Source: Apus apus (lineage: Eukaryota > Chordata > Aves > Apodiformes > Apodidae). Taken from it: DNA of 64,000 nucleotides. Where the stretch lies: positions 37,090,503-37,154,502 of the forward strand of contig NC_067286.1 in NCBI RefSeq assembly GCF_020740795.1, in the 5' to 3' direction. The notes beneath the pieces are model-generated. The model made no database searches, was not told the origin of the DNA, and saw only the letters and a program-made list of their open reading frames with translations. A program made the position numbers and the translations under genes. Positions within the stretch are counted from its first letter, which is position 1; every line of letters starts with the position of its first letter. Below are positions 1-14,300 of the stretch, piece after piece.

Positions 1-2994
1 CAAACAGGAATGAAATCCAACACAGGCTGAGAGCAGTGAGCTAGCAGTGCTGACAGCAAAGGCTCCGAAGTCAAAAAGCAAGAACTGTTTACACCCAGGT
101 GTGGGAGTTTGTATGTCTGTGTAGGTGTGTAAATAAACACAGTAAGGCATACTTCATTTGAGGAATCCAATTCTTTCATGGAGAGGAAGTCATCAACAAA
201 AAAGTGTAATTATCAGACTAGCTTAGCCTCTCTTTTTTCCAACTGTATTGTGTATCCGCACCTGAGCGAACCTTTATCTCACCTCATCAAGGACACGTAA
301 GCTGAGTATCAGTTTAACTCCAATAACACAAACTGTTACAGCAATTAGTTCTATACTAATTCTGAAGTGATGTTTGTCCTGTATGTATTTCTACTAACTA
401 GAGGTAAGTACATCCATATCATTTGTAGAACATAAACAGAGTAGGCAGGAGGAAGATTTGCAAACTCCTTTAACTTCATGAAACATGAAGATAATTGCCC
501 TAAGAACAAATTGCTTGTTAACTCTCTATTCTCTCACAATCAACCTCTGCTAAAGATGCACTCATTCTTACCATTCACCTCTGCACCTCAGCCTTATAGG
601 AAGCATGTTGCCAATGAACAGCAGCACTGTTAACTCATGCCACTTTAATAAAAATAAAATGCAAAAGGTTGTTTATTATTTCAATGCAGACTGTGTAATT
701 ATTTGATCTGGACACTCCCTTGTTCTATACCACTTTTAAAGGGAGAAATTCGTGTTTGTGAAATTGCACAGTCAATTGTAATTACCCTACAATACAGTAG
801 ATGGTAATAAAAGTCTCTGAATGAAGTTTTTGATCCAAAGAGATAATTAAAGTGTGTGTCTGACCCCAGTTCATACCAGCTTTTTGTAGCCACCATGCTG
901 TCAGTACATTTGTTTTGTTTAGACAAAGAAGCTTTGTACTGTATTAACAATAACATGGAAAAAAATTGCTGAAATAAATATTGGGTCCAAACTGGAGCTC
1001 ATGTAATATAACAATAAATTCTTTTTTGAGGAAAAGCATTATTTAATTGAATTTCCACTGGGGATAAGACTTTAAGACAGCCTAGGCATCATGCAATTCT
1101 AGATACCCTCTTCAAGAGAGTAAATTAATTAGAGAGCAAAAGAAGCCAGCATGCTTATCATTTGATCAGGTCATTGGCATAAGTGCTTCACACTTTTTTA
1201 AAGCCAAAAGCTGTCTTGTACACCTGCTCAGAGGACTCATCAATTTTATCTGAGCAAAGCCAGTACTTTAAAGCTTGTCCAGGAAAAAGGTGGCAATTGT
1301 GAGGGGCAGGGAAAAAGACAGAAAGATGTGTTGCAAGCTCTTTATCTTGATCTGACTGTTTGTTTTTGCACTGATGTATGTAATGAAACAAAGAGGATTT
1401 AATTGTGGCAAACAGAAGCCTATTGGCACCCAGAGGGATCTCATTTTCTCTCTTACAAGCCTTTTTAGTTTCAGGTTGCAACATCTTCTTTTCAGCCTAT
1501 CCACAAGGCTGAATTTCTTACCTGGGGCTTAAACATGTGAGGCGTGAAGCTGTTTTGTTTTGACAGGTGCTCTTTGCTACACATCAGCCTAGCACTGGCA
1601 GTGCTAATACACAGAACAAACTTCAGATATGCTAATGACCGTAGTGAGCAAAATTCTGTCCATGATGAGTTTTATTAGCCTACTTCACTTTTAGTTGTTA
1701 GCATAAAGTGGTAAAAACAAATTGCACCAAGAGTAAGAAAGCTGATGCTTGTTATGCATTGCATTAATTTCTCCAGTTTCCATAAAATCTCTGGAGTAAT
1801 GGGAATATCATAAACTGGTGTGTAAGAATCAGATTACAGCCTCTTGCATAGTATGGCTGCACACAAAATGTTTCAAACATAAAGAAAATATGCAGAGGAG
1901 ACTTTAAATAGTTCCTTAATTAATGCTTTCCCACTGCTTCTAGAAAGGAACATCCTTTTTTTGTTGATCAGCTGCCCCAAGCCTAGTATATTATTTACAA
2001 GTTTTGATCCTTAACTGGTAGCCTAGAAGGGTTTTTTTAATATAAATAATACAGACTAGCACATTTTTTAAGATTAAAAAGCTGATATTCTGGCCTTGAA
2101 ATTGTGAAGCAAGTTTTGAAGGCAATTGTCTTGCCTTGCCTTTCCTGCATCACTGAGAAACCTCGTAGGTACATCATAGGTACGTTCATTTGATGAATAA
2201 TTCTAAATATCTATGTTGTCAATTAAATAATGTGAGATGATGTACATGTTCTCTCGTGGTTTAGAAGGAACTTCAATGGTTCCAGCTGTGGTTAAAAAGC
2301 CTGAAGGAGCAAGGAGTATTTGTCACAGGGAAAAAGAAAGATAACTAGCCAATATTCCATAGCTAGTGGACAGAAAAAAATGCATGGTACAATGTAGCAA
2401 TTAGTAAACAATGATTCAGTTATAAGTATCTTCACCATTCTAGTTATTTCTATCCAGTTTTAGATTAACATTTTTCCCAGTGGCTTGACTTCTGTTTTCT
2501 ATGCTTGTCTCTGTACTTCAGGAAAAAACAAAACAAGAAAGAAAGAAAAAAAAATCACAGCTGTGGAACCTTGTAAAAACAAGAATGCATCACTTCTCTG
2601 GAAGCTATTCAGATCTCAGTGTATCTGAACTATCTATGAGAGGGCAACAATTCTAGTAACTTGTACTTAATGACATCAAAGGTTTTTATCTTTCTCACCT
2701 CTAACTTTATCCTGTGAGTAGACCTTGATAAAAGTAGATATTTCATTGTCCCACTAAGGCACAGACTAGAAAGGTATATCCTGTCATTCCCATTTCAAAG
2801 AGCTATGAAAGAGTATGTCTCTCTTAATATTTTCACTCTGAATAAACCAACTTGCCTACTATGATTAAAGAAATCATACAAAATCTATGGCAGCCTAAAC
2901 GTCAGAGGGTTTAAGTACCAGTTGTCAGAAATTGTAGGGTTTCAAGTCTCAATATTTTGTGAGATTCACCAGTAAGTCTCAATATATTGTACCA
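1..2994. other. Intergenic, gene-poor
   Basis: AT-rich sequence with many stops in all frames. No exon, RNA gene, repeat family or CpG cluster recognised. The two short minus-strand frames near 1188-1504 overlap each other in different frames and show no domain. Confidence 0.7.
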
Positions 2995-3720
2995 CACACC
3001 CATATAGGTTAGGGGTGGACATGCTAGAAAGCATTTCTGAGGAAAAAGATCCTGAAGTCTTGGTAGATTGTAAATTACCCACAAGCCAGCAATGTGCCCT
3101 TGCCACCAAGAAGGCCAATGGAATCCTGGAGTGCATAAGGAAGAGTGCGGCCAGTAGGTGGAGAGAGGTCATTATCCCCCTCTACTCTGCCCTGATGAGG
3201 CCACATCTGGAATACAGCATCCAGCTCTGGGCTCCCCAGTTCAAGAGACACAGGGAATTATTAGAGAGAGTCCAGGGGAAGTCAACAAAGGTGATTGGGG
3301 GATTGGAGCATCTCTCTTATGGGGAAAGGCTGAGAGAGCTGGGACTCTTTAGCCTGGAGAAGGCTGAGGAGAGACTTTATCAATGCCTACAAGTATCTAC
3401 AGGGTGGGTGCAGGGAGGAAGGAGCCAGATTCTTTTCAGTAGTTCCCAGTGACAGGACGAGAAGCAACTGGCACAAGCTGAAACACAGGAAGTTTCATTT
3501 AAATATGAGAAAAAAATTCTTTACTAAGAGGGTGACAGAGCACTGGAACAGGCTGCCCAGGGAGGTTGTGGAGTCCCCTTCTCTGGAGATATTCAATATC
3601 CACCTGGATGCAGTCCTGAGTAATGTGCTCTAGGGGATCCTGCTTTAGCCAGGCAGTTGAACCAAATGATCTCTAGAGGTCCCTTCTAACTCTGAAAATT
3701 CTGTGATTCTGTGTGATTCT
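2995..3720 (+). mobile_element. CR1 LINE, 5'-truncated, downstream of PRKD1
   Basis: A copy of about 720 bp from the CR1 pol C-terminus to the 3' tail. An open frame at 3015-3452 still encodes CR1-like sequence, including [20 protein letters not shown] and [17 protein letters not shown]. Downstream are CTGGAACAGGCTGCCCAGGG and the terminus AGGTCCCTTCTAACTC with ATTCTGTG octamers. It lacks the reverse-transcriptase active site and is a dead fossil. Confidence 0.94.
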
Positions 3721-6178
3721 TCTAAAATAATTTTTTTTTTTTAATGGCTGAGAAAGCTAAGTGCATTAACCTACACAAAACTTTGGATGGAAAATATTTG
3801 ATCAGTTTTATTGATAGCTATCTTGTGGAAGAAACTAGAGTGTCTTAAAAAAAAAAAAAAAAAGTCTCTAATAAGCCTCATCCTTGTTCTTTGGTCCTGT
3901 TATTTTCCAGATTTGTGGAAATTGCATCAAAGAGAATTTACCATCCTGTCTTTGCTCTTTCTGCATCCTTTCTGTTCCATCTCGACTTAGACTAATACAG
4001 TGCTTCCCTTGGTGTCCCTCTAAAGTGTGTTCTAGGTGTTGTACATCCCTTCCAGCTTTTTTAGAGTGCTACAAAATGTTTCTTTTTATTTGTCCAGTTA
4101 TAATTATTTATCACTTTGGGGGAGTGTTGGATTCAGCCCATATTCTCCTTGAAAAAAAAAGACAATCAATGTGTGAATCTATTGCATATTTTCTTGAGTG
4201 TGAAACTTACAGTTATTTGCATGAGATTGAAAAATCCACCTTGATTCTAAGGCTAACCTGTGTTTTCCTACTTTCACCCTTCTGTTTCTGTGTCTAGGGA
4301 CTGCTGGCACAGTCTATGAACTGTAATTGCTCTAAGCAGTGGAGAGCAGTCTTGGTAGGAAAGTTTTCCTGCAAATTGTAAGAGCTGAAATGAGAAGCTT
4401 GCAGCTAATAAAACATCCTGCTGAAGGAAGGTAATTTTTTCCCCATCCTCCTGAAGTCAGATGAACTTTCAAGAATTTCACAAATAGGAAAAGAAACAGA
4501 GAAAGCATTACAATTAGGATATTTGTTCTTTTTCCAGAGACTTGTTATGTCCTTCATTTTATTAAGTAAAAAACACCATATCTTAAAAAAGAGAGGAAAA
4601 AACTTTTGCTACCAGAAATTAGATCACACTGCTGCCTTGGATCTTGAAGGGTTAAACTGTAAACCAGAGAGCTCACTTTTCAGGGAGATTCTAGGAGTTT
4701 AAGTGACAATGGGAGTTTGGACATACTGCTGGGATAGGAAGTTGGACTGCAAGGTTCAGCTCTTATGAGGCAATCTAAGAGTAAGCCAAGAGGCCAGAAG
4801 GTTAAAGGGCAGTGCTCAGGCTTCCCATCGGCTCCAGAGACTCCACACATTCAAGCATTCAGTGACTGGATTCCCTCATGACAATCAGATGAATAGCTGG
4901 TAGGGACACGGAACTAAAACGGATCCTGCTTTCACCTCAGTGTAACTTGTCACCCACCCTCATTCATTTAAATTGAGATACTAATTGAAGAATAATTCTA
5001 CTAGAAGTCATAGGTAAGACAAATTCAAAACATAGTTTCTCACATTGTCTCTAAGCCTAATCCCCTATATTTTGAACTGCAAACAGAAGCATAGGTAAAA
5101 CACATGCCTGCTCAGGGAGCTATTGTATCTTTTGCCATGTCTATGTGCAGTAAGGTATATTTTGCAATAAACATACCTTTTTAAAGGACATAGCTTACTC
5201 AAGTTTCTTAGAGGATGTAGCTTAGTGTGCCTACTTAAACTAGAGCAGAAGCTTTCTAAGTTACAGCAGAAAGCCTGAAAGTTAGGAAAGATGAGGAGAG
5301 CTGTTGCAACAATCATTCCACATTAGAGAGACTGATTAATACCATATTTATTAATGACCCCAAGAAGCTAGGCAATATATATTCTGAGTTCTGTTTTTTT
5401 ACAAAGATCACACACAATTTTTTTTCCTCCTTTCCATTGTAGAAAACAAGAAGGTAATAACATCTTTGTTCACAATTCCCTGTGTTTTGCCAACTGTGGA
5501 TTTTTCCCTAGTTCTTTCTTTTTTGATAACATTACACTACATTTATTTTATTTAAGCTGTTTCTGTGATGAATAAAATAGCACCATACTGCAAATTTGCC
5601 TCCTGGTCTGCTGATGATCTATACACTAGTTTACTTACAGTCCCTTGTGGTTTTTTTTCAATCACTGTGCCCATATATTTTACCTTGTGAGTGGTTTTGC
5701 ATGTTTTGAGCAATGGTTTCTATAATCTTTGCTTTCTGTATTAGTACAGGATCAAAGTCCTGATACCTAGATCCTACATGGGCACTAGCATGCATCAAAA
5801 AAAATTGTATGCAGTCTTTCCTACAACACCTTTTTTATCACAATTTTTAGTGTAGACTAATTGAATATCCACTGCATGTTTTCGCATCCTTGTTTACAAT
5901 CCTACACTTATGCAGCTCCTGTCCTAACCCTATCAGGAAGTAAAATGTCAAGGTAATTTTTTCTTTTCTTTTTTTGGCCCCCCAAAAGTTAACCAGAAAC
6001 CCAATGAACAAATGAAAAATATTAATCTAGATTCTGTGATTCTATGTTTAACCATGCCTAGAGGCACTACCTGTGCCTGCGCTTGACTGTTCTACAAACA
6101 GCTTACTGCCATGCCTGTAAAAATCTACTTTCAACTGTTTCTGGTTGCATGTGCAGAAGACAAAAGATTTATTCATAA

Positions 6179-6202
6179 TCTCATATGCTGTAGCATATGA
6201 GA
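6179..6202. repeat. Perfect 11-bp inverted repeat with two CATATG E-boxes
   Basis: Arms TCTCATATGCT (6179-6189) and AGCATATGAGA (6192-6202) are exact reverse complements separated by GT. Each arm holds a CATATG E-box. Confidence 0.9.
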
Positions 6203-6283
6203 AATGCAAGTTTGACAACAGATATTGGTAACAAAGGGGTTTTTTCATTCAGCTCTGTTTTGGCAGGAAGTGATATGGGAGAC

Positions 6284-6375
6284 TTAAAAAAACCCACAAA
6301 AACAAAAAGCAAAACAACTCCAAAAAAAAAACCCCCACAACAAACAACAACAAAAAAAAAAAAACACCACAAAAG
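6284..6375. repeat. A-rich (A/C) low-complexity block
   Basis: Roughly 90 nt of A runs with AAC, CAA and CCCCC interruptions and very little G or T on the plus strand. It generates a spurious Lys/Thr/Pro-rich open frame. Confidence 0.85.
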
Positions 6376-8376
6376 AAAGCTATAAATGTAAGATCTATAT
6401 AATGAACACTTTAAACCAAAATTCATGAAATTTAGCTCCCTGGGTGCTGAAGCAATATATATGAGACTAGTTACTATGATTCACAAAGAGCCATCTTGCT
6501 GTTAAAGTACACTTTCAGCTACAGCAGCTGTTTTGATTCATAATCTGTGCTATAGCAAGGTTTATTTTAAAATACCAAGCAGGGGACAGGGCATTCAAAC
6601 ATCAATTACTTAACCGAGAGGATTCAAAACCTGACATGCTTGAAACTGAAATGAAACACATGGCAAATATTTTGCTTCCTGTCACACAAAGGAACCGATT
6701 CTGCAAGCTGTGTGAGTACAAAGCTCCAGCTAGTTTGCCATCAACAGGTGAAATTCTGACATTATTGTAATCAACCAAAATCTCTCCTCTTTCCACAGGA
6801 CTGATTTGACCACAGGGATGTTCTCTAAGCAGGGTAGGGTAAAGTCTCACAGCCTTTAAGTTCTTGTTATTTTAAATTGGATTCCCTACAGGCTTGTAAA
6901 TATTAATTTATTTAATGTTATGCTTTGGAGATGCTGGAAAAATGACAAAGAAAGTCATACCTTCAGTCTCCTGGTAGGAGTGTTTTAGTACTCACATTTG
7001 CCTCTTACAATTCTAATCAGAGCCAGTCCATCAGGCCTTCTACAAGAATTTTTATTCAGTTCTTCATGCAACATAGTTGCAGCCTGTATATGGCAGAGTA
7101 AGGTACTAAATAAATAAATAGGGATATATAGCTTCAGTCGCCTATCAAAATCAATATGTATGTCTCAGGTAGGAAAATACCAGCCAGTAACTACTAGTCT
7201 CTTCCTGCATTTGATAAGTCATCACAAGTCCCGATCTGCCAACTCAAGCAAATAAGCCACCAGTCACATATCATGCAGGATCCCTTCCCCAAGCCTTGGA
7301 TCACTCACATGTGAGGATTGCCTGGATAAATGACTTGCAGGATCTGGCTCAGATAACACCTGGAATTGTCAAAGCGTTCCCACATACAGATGGTTGAGAG
7401 AAACATGCACGTGGCATTCAAATTATTTTGTTAATGGTGCCATCTCCTGGTAGCAAATCAGTAAGCTAATCTTTGCCCCCCCCAACTTGTTAAATACTTA
7501 TACTTTGTATTTGAATACCTTAACACTGAAGAAAGGTAAATAAAATAATTTAGATTGCTTTGTCTGCCAATTTGTTTTAAACAAATTTAATAAGGCATTT
7601 TCAAACAGGAAACAAGCTCTTATTAAACAGTGGTGGATTTTAGAAAACAGCTTGCAGGGTAGAGATGCAGTGCTTTTTGAAAAGAAAGAGTTTTTTCCTA
7701 CTCAGGTGTCTTTCACTTCTTGCTTTCATAAGTATCAAACAATATTAAATGGAGTAAAGGTAGATGATACCCACAGAAGGCAATGGATCTGCATACCAGT
7801 GCACATCCTAACCCAGCACATTTTGTGGAAAACAATAGTGGAGTTCAGAGTGGTTTGAAGAATGTTTGACAAACGAACAAAGGAACTGTACACTGGAGGA
7901 GACGGATGGAATAGCTAAGTCAGTAAGAAATCTGTCTTCAAATTTTGAATGGGACTAGTAATGTTTGAATGTCATGCAGAGCCTTGGAAGAGTTCACTTT
8001 TCAGGAGATCTAAGAAATAACTTGCTGTTGAATTTGGAAGTACTAAGACATCACAGTGGAACAAGTAAAATACCCAAGTAGTGGATCTAATTACCTGATA
8101 TTACACTGAGGAAAAATATTTTCCTGAACTTATCCAATAATTTATTTCACTGATACAAAAGGATTAGTGTCTTTGTATTCTGTCAAAGGTATTGTAAACT
8201 AATTTTCTGGAGCTAATTCCGTTTCTGTTCTGGTTCTTCCACAGACTTTGTTGTTACTGGGAAAAAATTGCTTAACTGAGATACACCTCAATGTTTTTTA
8301 TCAACAGCAAAATTTTGAACAGGAGTGATGGTAGTGTGTCCTTCAGAAGATCAATAAAAAAGAAAAAAAAATATTT

Positions 8377-8391
8377 CCCTCCCCCCCCCCC
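8377..8391. repeat. C homopolymer run
   Basis: CCCT followed by 11 C, flanked by A runs. Prone to length error in assembly. Confidence 0.9.
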
Positions 8392-11300
8392 AAAAATCTA
8401 GTATACTAGAAAGTTCAGAATAACACAGTAGCTTATCTGACTTGTAATACAGCTCCCGTAAATAGGAAAACTTCTTAGTGATGCCAAATTTGGCTCTTGC
8501 TATACTTAGAGTTGATACACACATTTCTGGAGGATAACAAGGCAGCTACCTTTGCAGAAACATACATAGTCTCCTGAACGCCTTACTTACAAGATGGAAT
8601 GGACATGCATTTTGTGTAAGGACTTTGCTGCTGCAGGTTCTTTTTTGATGCAATATTTGTTTTTCTTACATTACTATGCTTGGAAACCAGCACCAAACTT
8701 GCTCTACTCTGCAGTTGAGCATTGTTATTGTACTTCAAAGTGTAATCAGCCACCACCTCTGTCTTTTCCCAAGTGTGCCTCTTCAACTGGAGGAAAGCAG
8801 TCTTGTACTTCCATTTTGCCACCTATTTGCCCGTATTTTTCCATGTTCACCCTGTTGCCATATAGCATCATCTCAGTCTTCCCAGCTGAAAAGACAAGGG
8901 GGATGCAAAAGTGATCCAATACCAAACTGGCTACTTCAGAACCACAGCTGACAAATGTAAAGACCTTCTAGCAGAAAAGCTTTGTTGGAAATGTTTCTTA
9001 CTTCAAAAATACTGAAAGGAGCCCAACCACTACCAGTATGGGAAGAAGTCATGCAAGAATCACACAGGAGGTTATTCCAGGGCAGGAGATCATTTCTGTT
9101 CGCATGTGATGCCTGATGTGCAGACAAGCTGAACTGGTAGCTTGGAAAATAGGGGAAATGTTACCACAAGTAGTGTGTGGACTACAACACAGCAGTTTAC
9201 GGGGGAGTGGAAGATTGAATTGCACATCTACTGAAAAAGGTCAAATTATGTAAATGGCAGAGTATTTACTTGGTGAACTCTAAAGGTTGATAGACATGAG
9301 CTACACACTGAACTGCTCCATAGAGCTGGGTACCTACCTGTTTGTACAAAAATCTTGGCTGAAGATAGACTTCAAAAACACAGAATTAGGAGGTGATTAA
9401 AATAAAAACGGTAAATAACAAAGGAAACTGCCAGTTTTCAATATATTAAAGGCCAGACATGGAGCAGTTTGAAAGCAAAAACATGGTGAGACCCAACAGG
9501 AATATCAATAAACATAAAGTAAACAGGAGAAAGGAGTCTAAGAGCAATAATCAGGTTACATCAATTTTTAGGTTGTTTTGTATCTTACATTTATTTTTTA
9601 TCCCCAAGTGTATCTTGTTACAGTTTAGTTGTGGTTTTTGATTCGTTTTTCCACTGTGCGGTCTGTATTTCAGAGAAAAATCACTTAGACGTAGAGATAA
9701 AAACATTGCATTTGGCTTCTGTGGATATAACTAGACTGGATTAATTTTTTACCTCTATGAGTACATTTTTCTTTAACCAATTGTTCTAAGGAACTTTCAG
9801 GATCCTGTTTATATTCCAGTAATTTATAGATTTTTATGCAAGATAACCTTTTCACTTTACTACTTTACTTCTGCTTTTTATTCTTTGCACAATAGGTTAA
9901 TTATCAATTGAAGGGCTAATAATTTCAATGAATGTACCTTAGTTATATGTCTTCTCAACTAATGCTTTTGAACTGAAAGTAGGGTATTCGGCACTCTTTC
10001 CATGCAGCATTATTTCAAAATTTATCTGGAACTGGTTGCCTGTAAGTAGCTTGGCAGCTTTGCACTGTGAACCCTGCTGACTAGTAGCTGCCAGAAATAC
10101 TGTATTGATTCCTAGCTGTTGGGCATCTGCTTCTATATTTAAAAATAAGCTATTGCTTTTTTATGGAAATTGAAGGCAGGGGGAACCTTATGGTTCTAAA
10201 ACAGAGTAACTAGCAGCAGCAGTGGAAACTCTGAAACATTTTAACATCAGACAGGAGGAGACTTAGTACCTATCTCATAACAAATTATTGTTTTTTCACG
10301 TTAAAAATGCCACAGGAGACTGGCATATTCGTATATGCCTACTGCTTTGTAAAAACAGAAAGAACACTGATTCATTTGAGAAAAGCCTCAGGCCTTGTTA
10401 AGCATCTCAGTTAACGAACTCATTTATGCAGATATCCAAGATGGCCAGGAGGTGGCAAGGTACACAAATACACAAAGCTGCTTCTATGACTGAAAGACTG
10501 CAAATTGTATGATAATTACTTAGCAATAAGCCTGAAAGGACTGTAAAAGCAAACGCCATCTATCTACTGAAAGATGTGCTATGGGATTTCAGGATTTTCA
10601 GTCTTCTCTAAGGATAGTTCCTTACTGAATACTACCGTCTAATGATAAAGACTGCACTGAGTTGGAAATAAGAAGTTGTTAATAAGTATCTACTACAAAA
10701 GACAAAGTATTAAAAGATCTTGGGAATGGAGTAAAATCACACAGTCCCTTGTTTCACAGTTGTCATGCAAATCAGACAACACAAGGTCTGCTTACTGGAT
10801 GGCTCAGAAAATTGGCAATACCCTGGCAGTTCTGTCTTTGATCACTAGTTTAAATGCAATCTAGGATGGTAATAGTTACTCACTTGGCGCAAAAGAGGGA
10901 GCTTTGGTGGTTTCAGGCTAATGCATGATTGTCTACATCATAAAATGATGACAGATACTTGGCAAAGTGATTTAAAAAGGGAGGCTAAGGCTTTGTCTGA
11001 ACAGTGAAATTGTGCTACTTATGTGGGTTTAGTTAAAGTGATATTATTGACTGGCTCTAGTCATTCTTGCATACATATTTCTGTGTGAGTAGGGATTTAG
11101 CCTCTATAGCTATAAGCAACTTTTGTACTTACATAAATATGTCTACTCCAGAGGTTGTACTGATATAATTTTACTAGTAAAAAGCCCCAGATTTGCTAAC
11201 AAAAGAGTACAAATATTGAGAGAGGATTACAGTAAAAAATTAATAATTTTGTCACCTTTAATGCTATAAATACATGAATAAGTCTGTGCAAATCAAATTA

Positions 11301-14300
11301 GACATGGAGTACATGGATGGTGATTTTCAATATCTGTGATAGTAGAGTTATTAGGCATGAAAAATGTGTCAATATTTATTATACTAGTCCTGCACCTCTG
11401 CACTACCGAGCTTTCCCACAATTTTTTCTCCTTTCCCAGAGCCAAGGGAGCATTATGTCAGGCAGACATAGCCTGTCTGCTGTGACAGTGCAAGAGCTGG
11501 AATACTGTCTTCTTCCTTCTGTCCAAAAGCTGCCTAAGCCTCCTTTCAAGCAAAAGCATCTAGCAGATCTGCAGCAAATCTGGAATAAGTGGAGGTCTCT
11601 GAGATGCAAAAGGAACTGGGTGTTTGGAAGGGGTTGTTCAAGGGCAAAGGACCCGGAGGCTTTTAAAGAAAAGGGAAGGAGTGTCCCCTGCTCCAGGCAC
11701 TAGAGCCTCAGCCACAAGATGCATCCAGGGACAAGAAAGGTCAGCTTTGGCTGGAAGACTGGGAAAAAAGAAGCAGAAGAAATTATAGTCCCATTACAGT
11801 CACTGATACCTCCATCCTCTTAAAAAAGAAGTAAATTTTATCATGGAACCACACATTTTTTCATATAGCACTGTGAACAATTTGAGTGCTAACACCCTTC
11901 AGTGTATTTGTATGTGCATTCTTTATTACATTGAAACGCAAGATTGGTTTCCCGATAATAATTGAGAGGTGCTCTGCATTTTGCACAGGTATAGGAGATG
12001 CATGGGTGCAGCTTAATGTAATATACTAGGAAACTATATCCTACTTTGTCATGGTACTCTCTAAGTTGCATGCTAAGATTTTTGTGCTGAACGAGGACAG
12101 AAAGCCATGGATCTGCCATGCCTAGCTACTGCCTGTTATGAGGACTTCAAGGGTCTTGCCTTTACTCAACATCTAGCATGTGGACACTGTGACGTTTGAG
12201 GCAACTGTGGTTGCAGTTGCAGGAAGTCTGTGTGTTTACGAATTCCTTAAATTTCTGACAAAAAGTTTTCTTTGTAAATGGATTGCTGTTCCCACTTAAT
12301 GCACACAGTATAGCCTTTGCCTCCCACAGAACATCTCATCTAAAGGTGCATATTCTTTGGATGGTCCAAGTTGACCTGGAAAAGTGAGAAAACATCACCT
12401 AGTATGCCTGCCTTCTCTTGGCTTTCAGTTCCAGATTACTGTTCTCTGTTTCCAAATAATTTGTTTACTTTTTTGGTCAGTTTGTCATCTACAAATTGAG
12501 TTAAATATAGAAACATAATGAGGGTTGACTGAGAATATTGTACATTCCTGCATATTTTTGAATGTTATGTTTTCCAAATGTCATTAATTCCATATGAAAA
12601 CTTAAAAATAAACTGGGATAATGTCTGACTGTGAAGGTACTCTTGAGACTGCCTTTCAGGTGAATTTTTTTATTTTTTTATTTTTAATATAAGCTTGTTT
12701 TTTAGCAAGCCAGTTAATGTATTTAAATCTACATTACAACAGCTGGGAAGCATGAACAGTGGTACTTGCCTACGGTCTCACAGGCAACTGGCTTCTAGTG
12801 ATACATTTGTAGCAAAGGTAAAAGTATTGTACATCTCAGTAGCTGCAAAAAGGGAACAGAATTCTGGATATCCAGCAGTTTTGTTTTGTGTTCTTTCCAC
12901 TTTCTAAGTATGGGTTCATTGTCCTAATCCTACCGCTTTCCCTGAATTTCCTGAAATGTTGTGACCTTTAAAACCAATAGTGTGAAATTTTTCCTTTGTG
13001 TTTTACTGAGTTCTGAGAGTGAGATGGGGTATTTCAGTTTTAAATATGTAATACTTTCTGATGATGCTTTTCTTGTTTAATAGAAATTCTTCAAATTTTT
13101 CATTAATGTAGATGCATGTACACACATACATAATTTTTAGGCAAGAGAAGCTGTTTTCAGGCCACAGTGAATATGATAAAGCCAATAGCAAACTCAAAGC
13201 AGTTAATCTTGAACTGACCCATCTTCCAGATGGAACTTCATGTACAAAGCTTCCCGTTAGGATTAAGGTAAAGTTGACTTCAGCCCAGGAACGTAAAAAG
13301 TGATTCTTATTAGGAGCTCCTTATTTGACTATGAAAGACTACAGTCATTATGTTTCTACTAGCAGGTCTCATTCTGCCTATTAAAAGTTTTCCAGTCTGG
13401 GGCAGTGAGCCAAATGCCTACTCTAAGCTTTCACCAATTTATGCCATGAATATTCTTGACTGAACATACTTCCTTTTGAGAGATTACAGAATAAGACCTG
13501 TGGGATACATATATTTTACACAAGCATAGGTTCATAACCACCTTAATTAGTGTTTTTACTAAGATTCCAATTCATAACACCTGTAGTGATCATCTGTGGT
13601 GAGCACAATGTAGAGATACAATGCCATGATCCAAAGTGTCAGGTTTAGAGACCTCAGCAGTCCTCAGTTACTCACTGAGGACTTTAATCCTATTTCAGAA
13701 GAAATCATGAAGACTGAGACACCTATAAATCCTCAGGGGTTCAGACTTGCATGCTTCTAATTCACTGTTGAGAAATGCAATTAAGGACTTAGGCAGGTGA
13801 CTTCTGGCAAACCTGGCTACAGTTTTGCCACACTCTTCCTCCTACCCCTTTTCCAGTTATCTCTCTGTGGCAGAGCTGTCAGAATGGAACATCACAGCTC
13901 TAAATCACAGTCAGGCAAATTAACTTGAATATTAGGATAAAAATTGTGCTCAGATACTTTTGACTGTCAACTAGAAAAGTTGAAATTGTCTATTTTTGCT
14001 CTGTTACAAGGCCAGTAACAAACAGCTGGGGGCTGAGACAATATCTTAAACTGCTGCAGCTGTTTACTTGGTAAATGTGAGCCAGGTCCCTCAAGTAAAT
14101 TTTTATTTTTTCTTAAGAATATGTCAGTACACTTTCCACTTATTAAATTTAGTGACCTAACTGCTCAAAATTAACTCATGCTTTTTGTGCCTAAGTCAAC
14201 AGTGGAATCAAAATTAACTACTTGCTTTTCAAAGGGCAGTTATTAGGATTTTCTGAAAAATCAATCCCCATTAAAACAGGTCATCACCAATAAGTCACTA

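Noticed and set aside
3884..4297. 137-codon plus-strand open frame rich in Cys and Phe
   Set aside because: No recognisable domain, no splice or promoter context, and composition expected from T-rich DNA. It follows a CR1 tail and homopolymers.
6197..6385. Lys/Thr/Pro-rich plus-strand open frame
   Set aside because: Produced entirely by the A/C-rich low-complexity block.
11317..11703. 128-codon plus-strand open frame
   Set aside because: No family resemblance, no Kozak or splice support, and an overlapping open frame on the opposite strand. Most likely chance.
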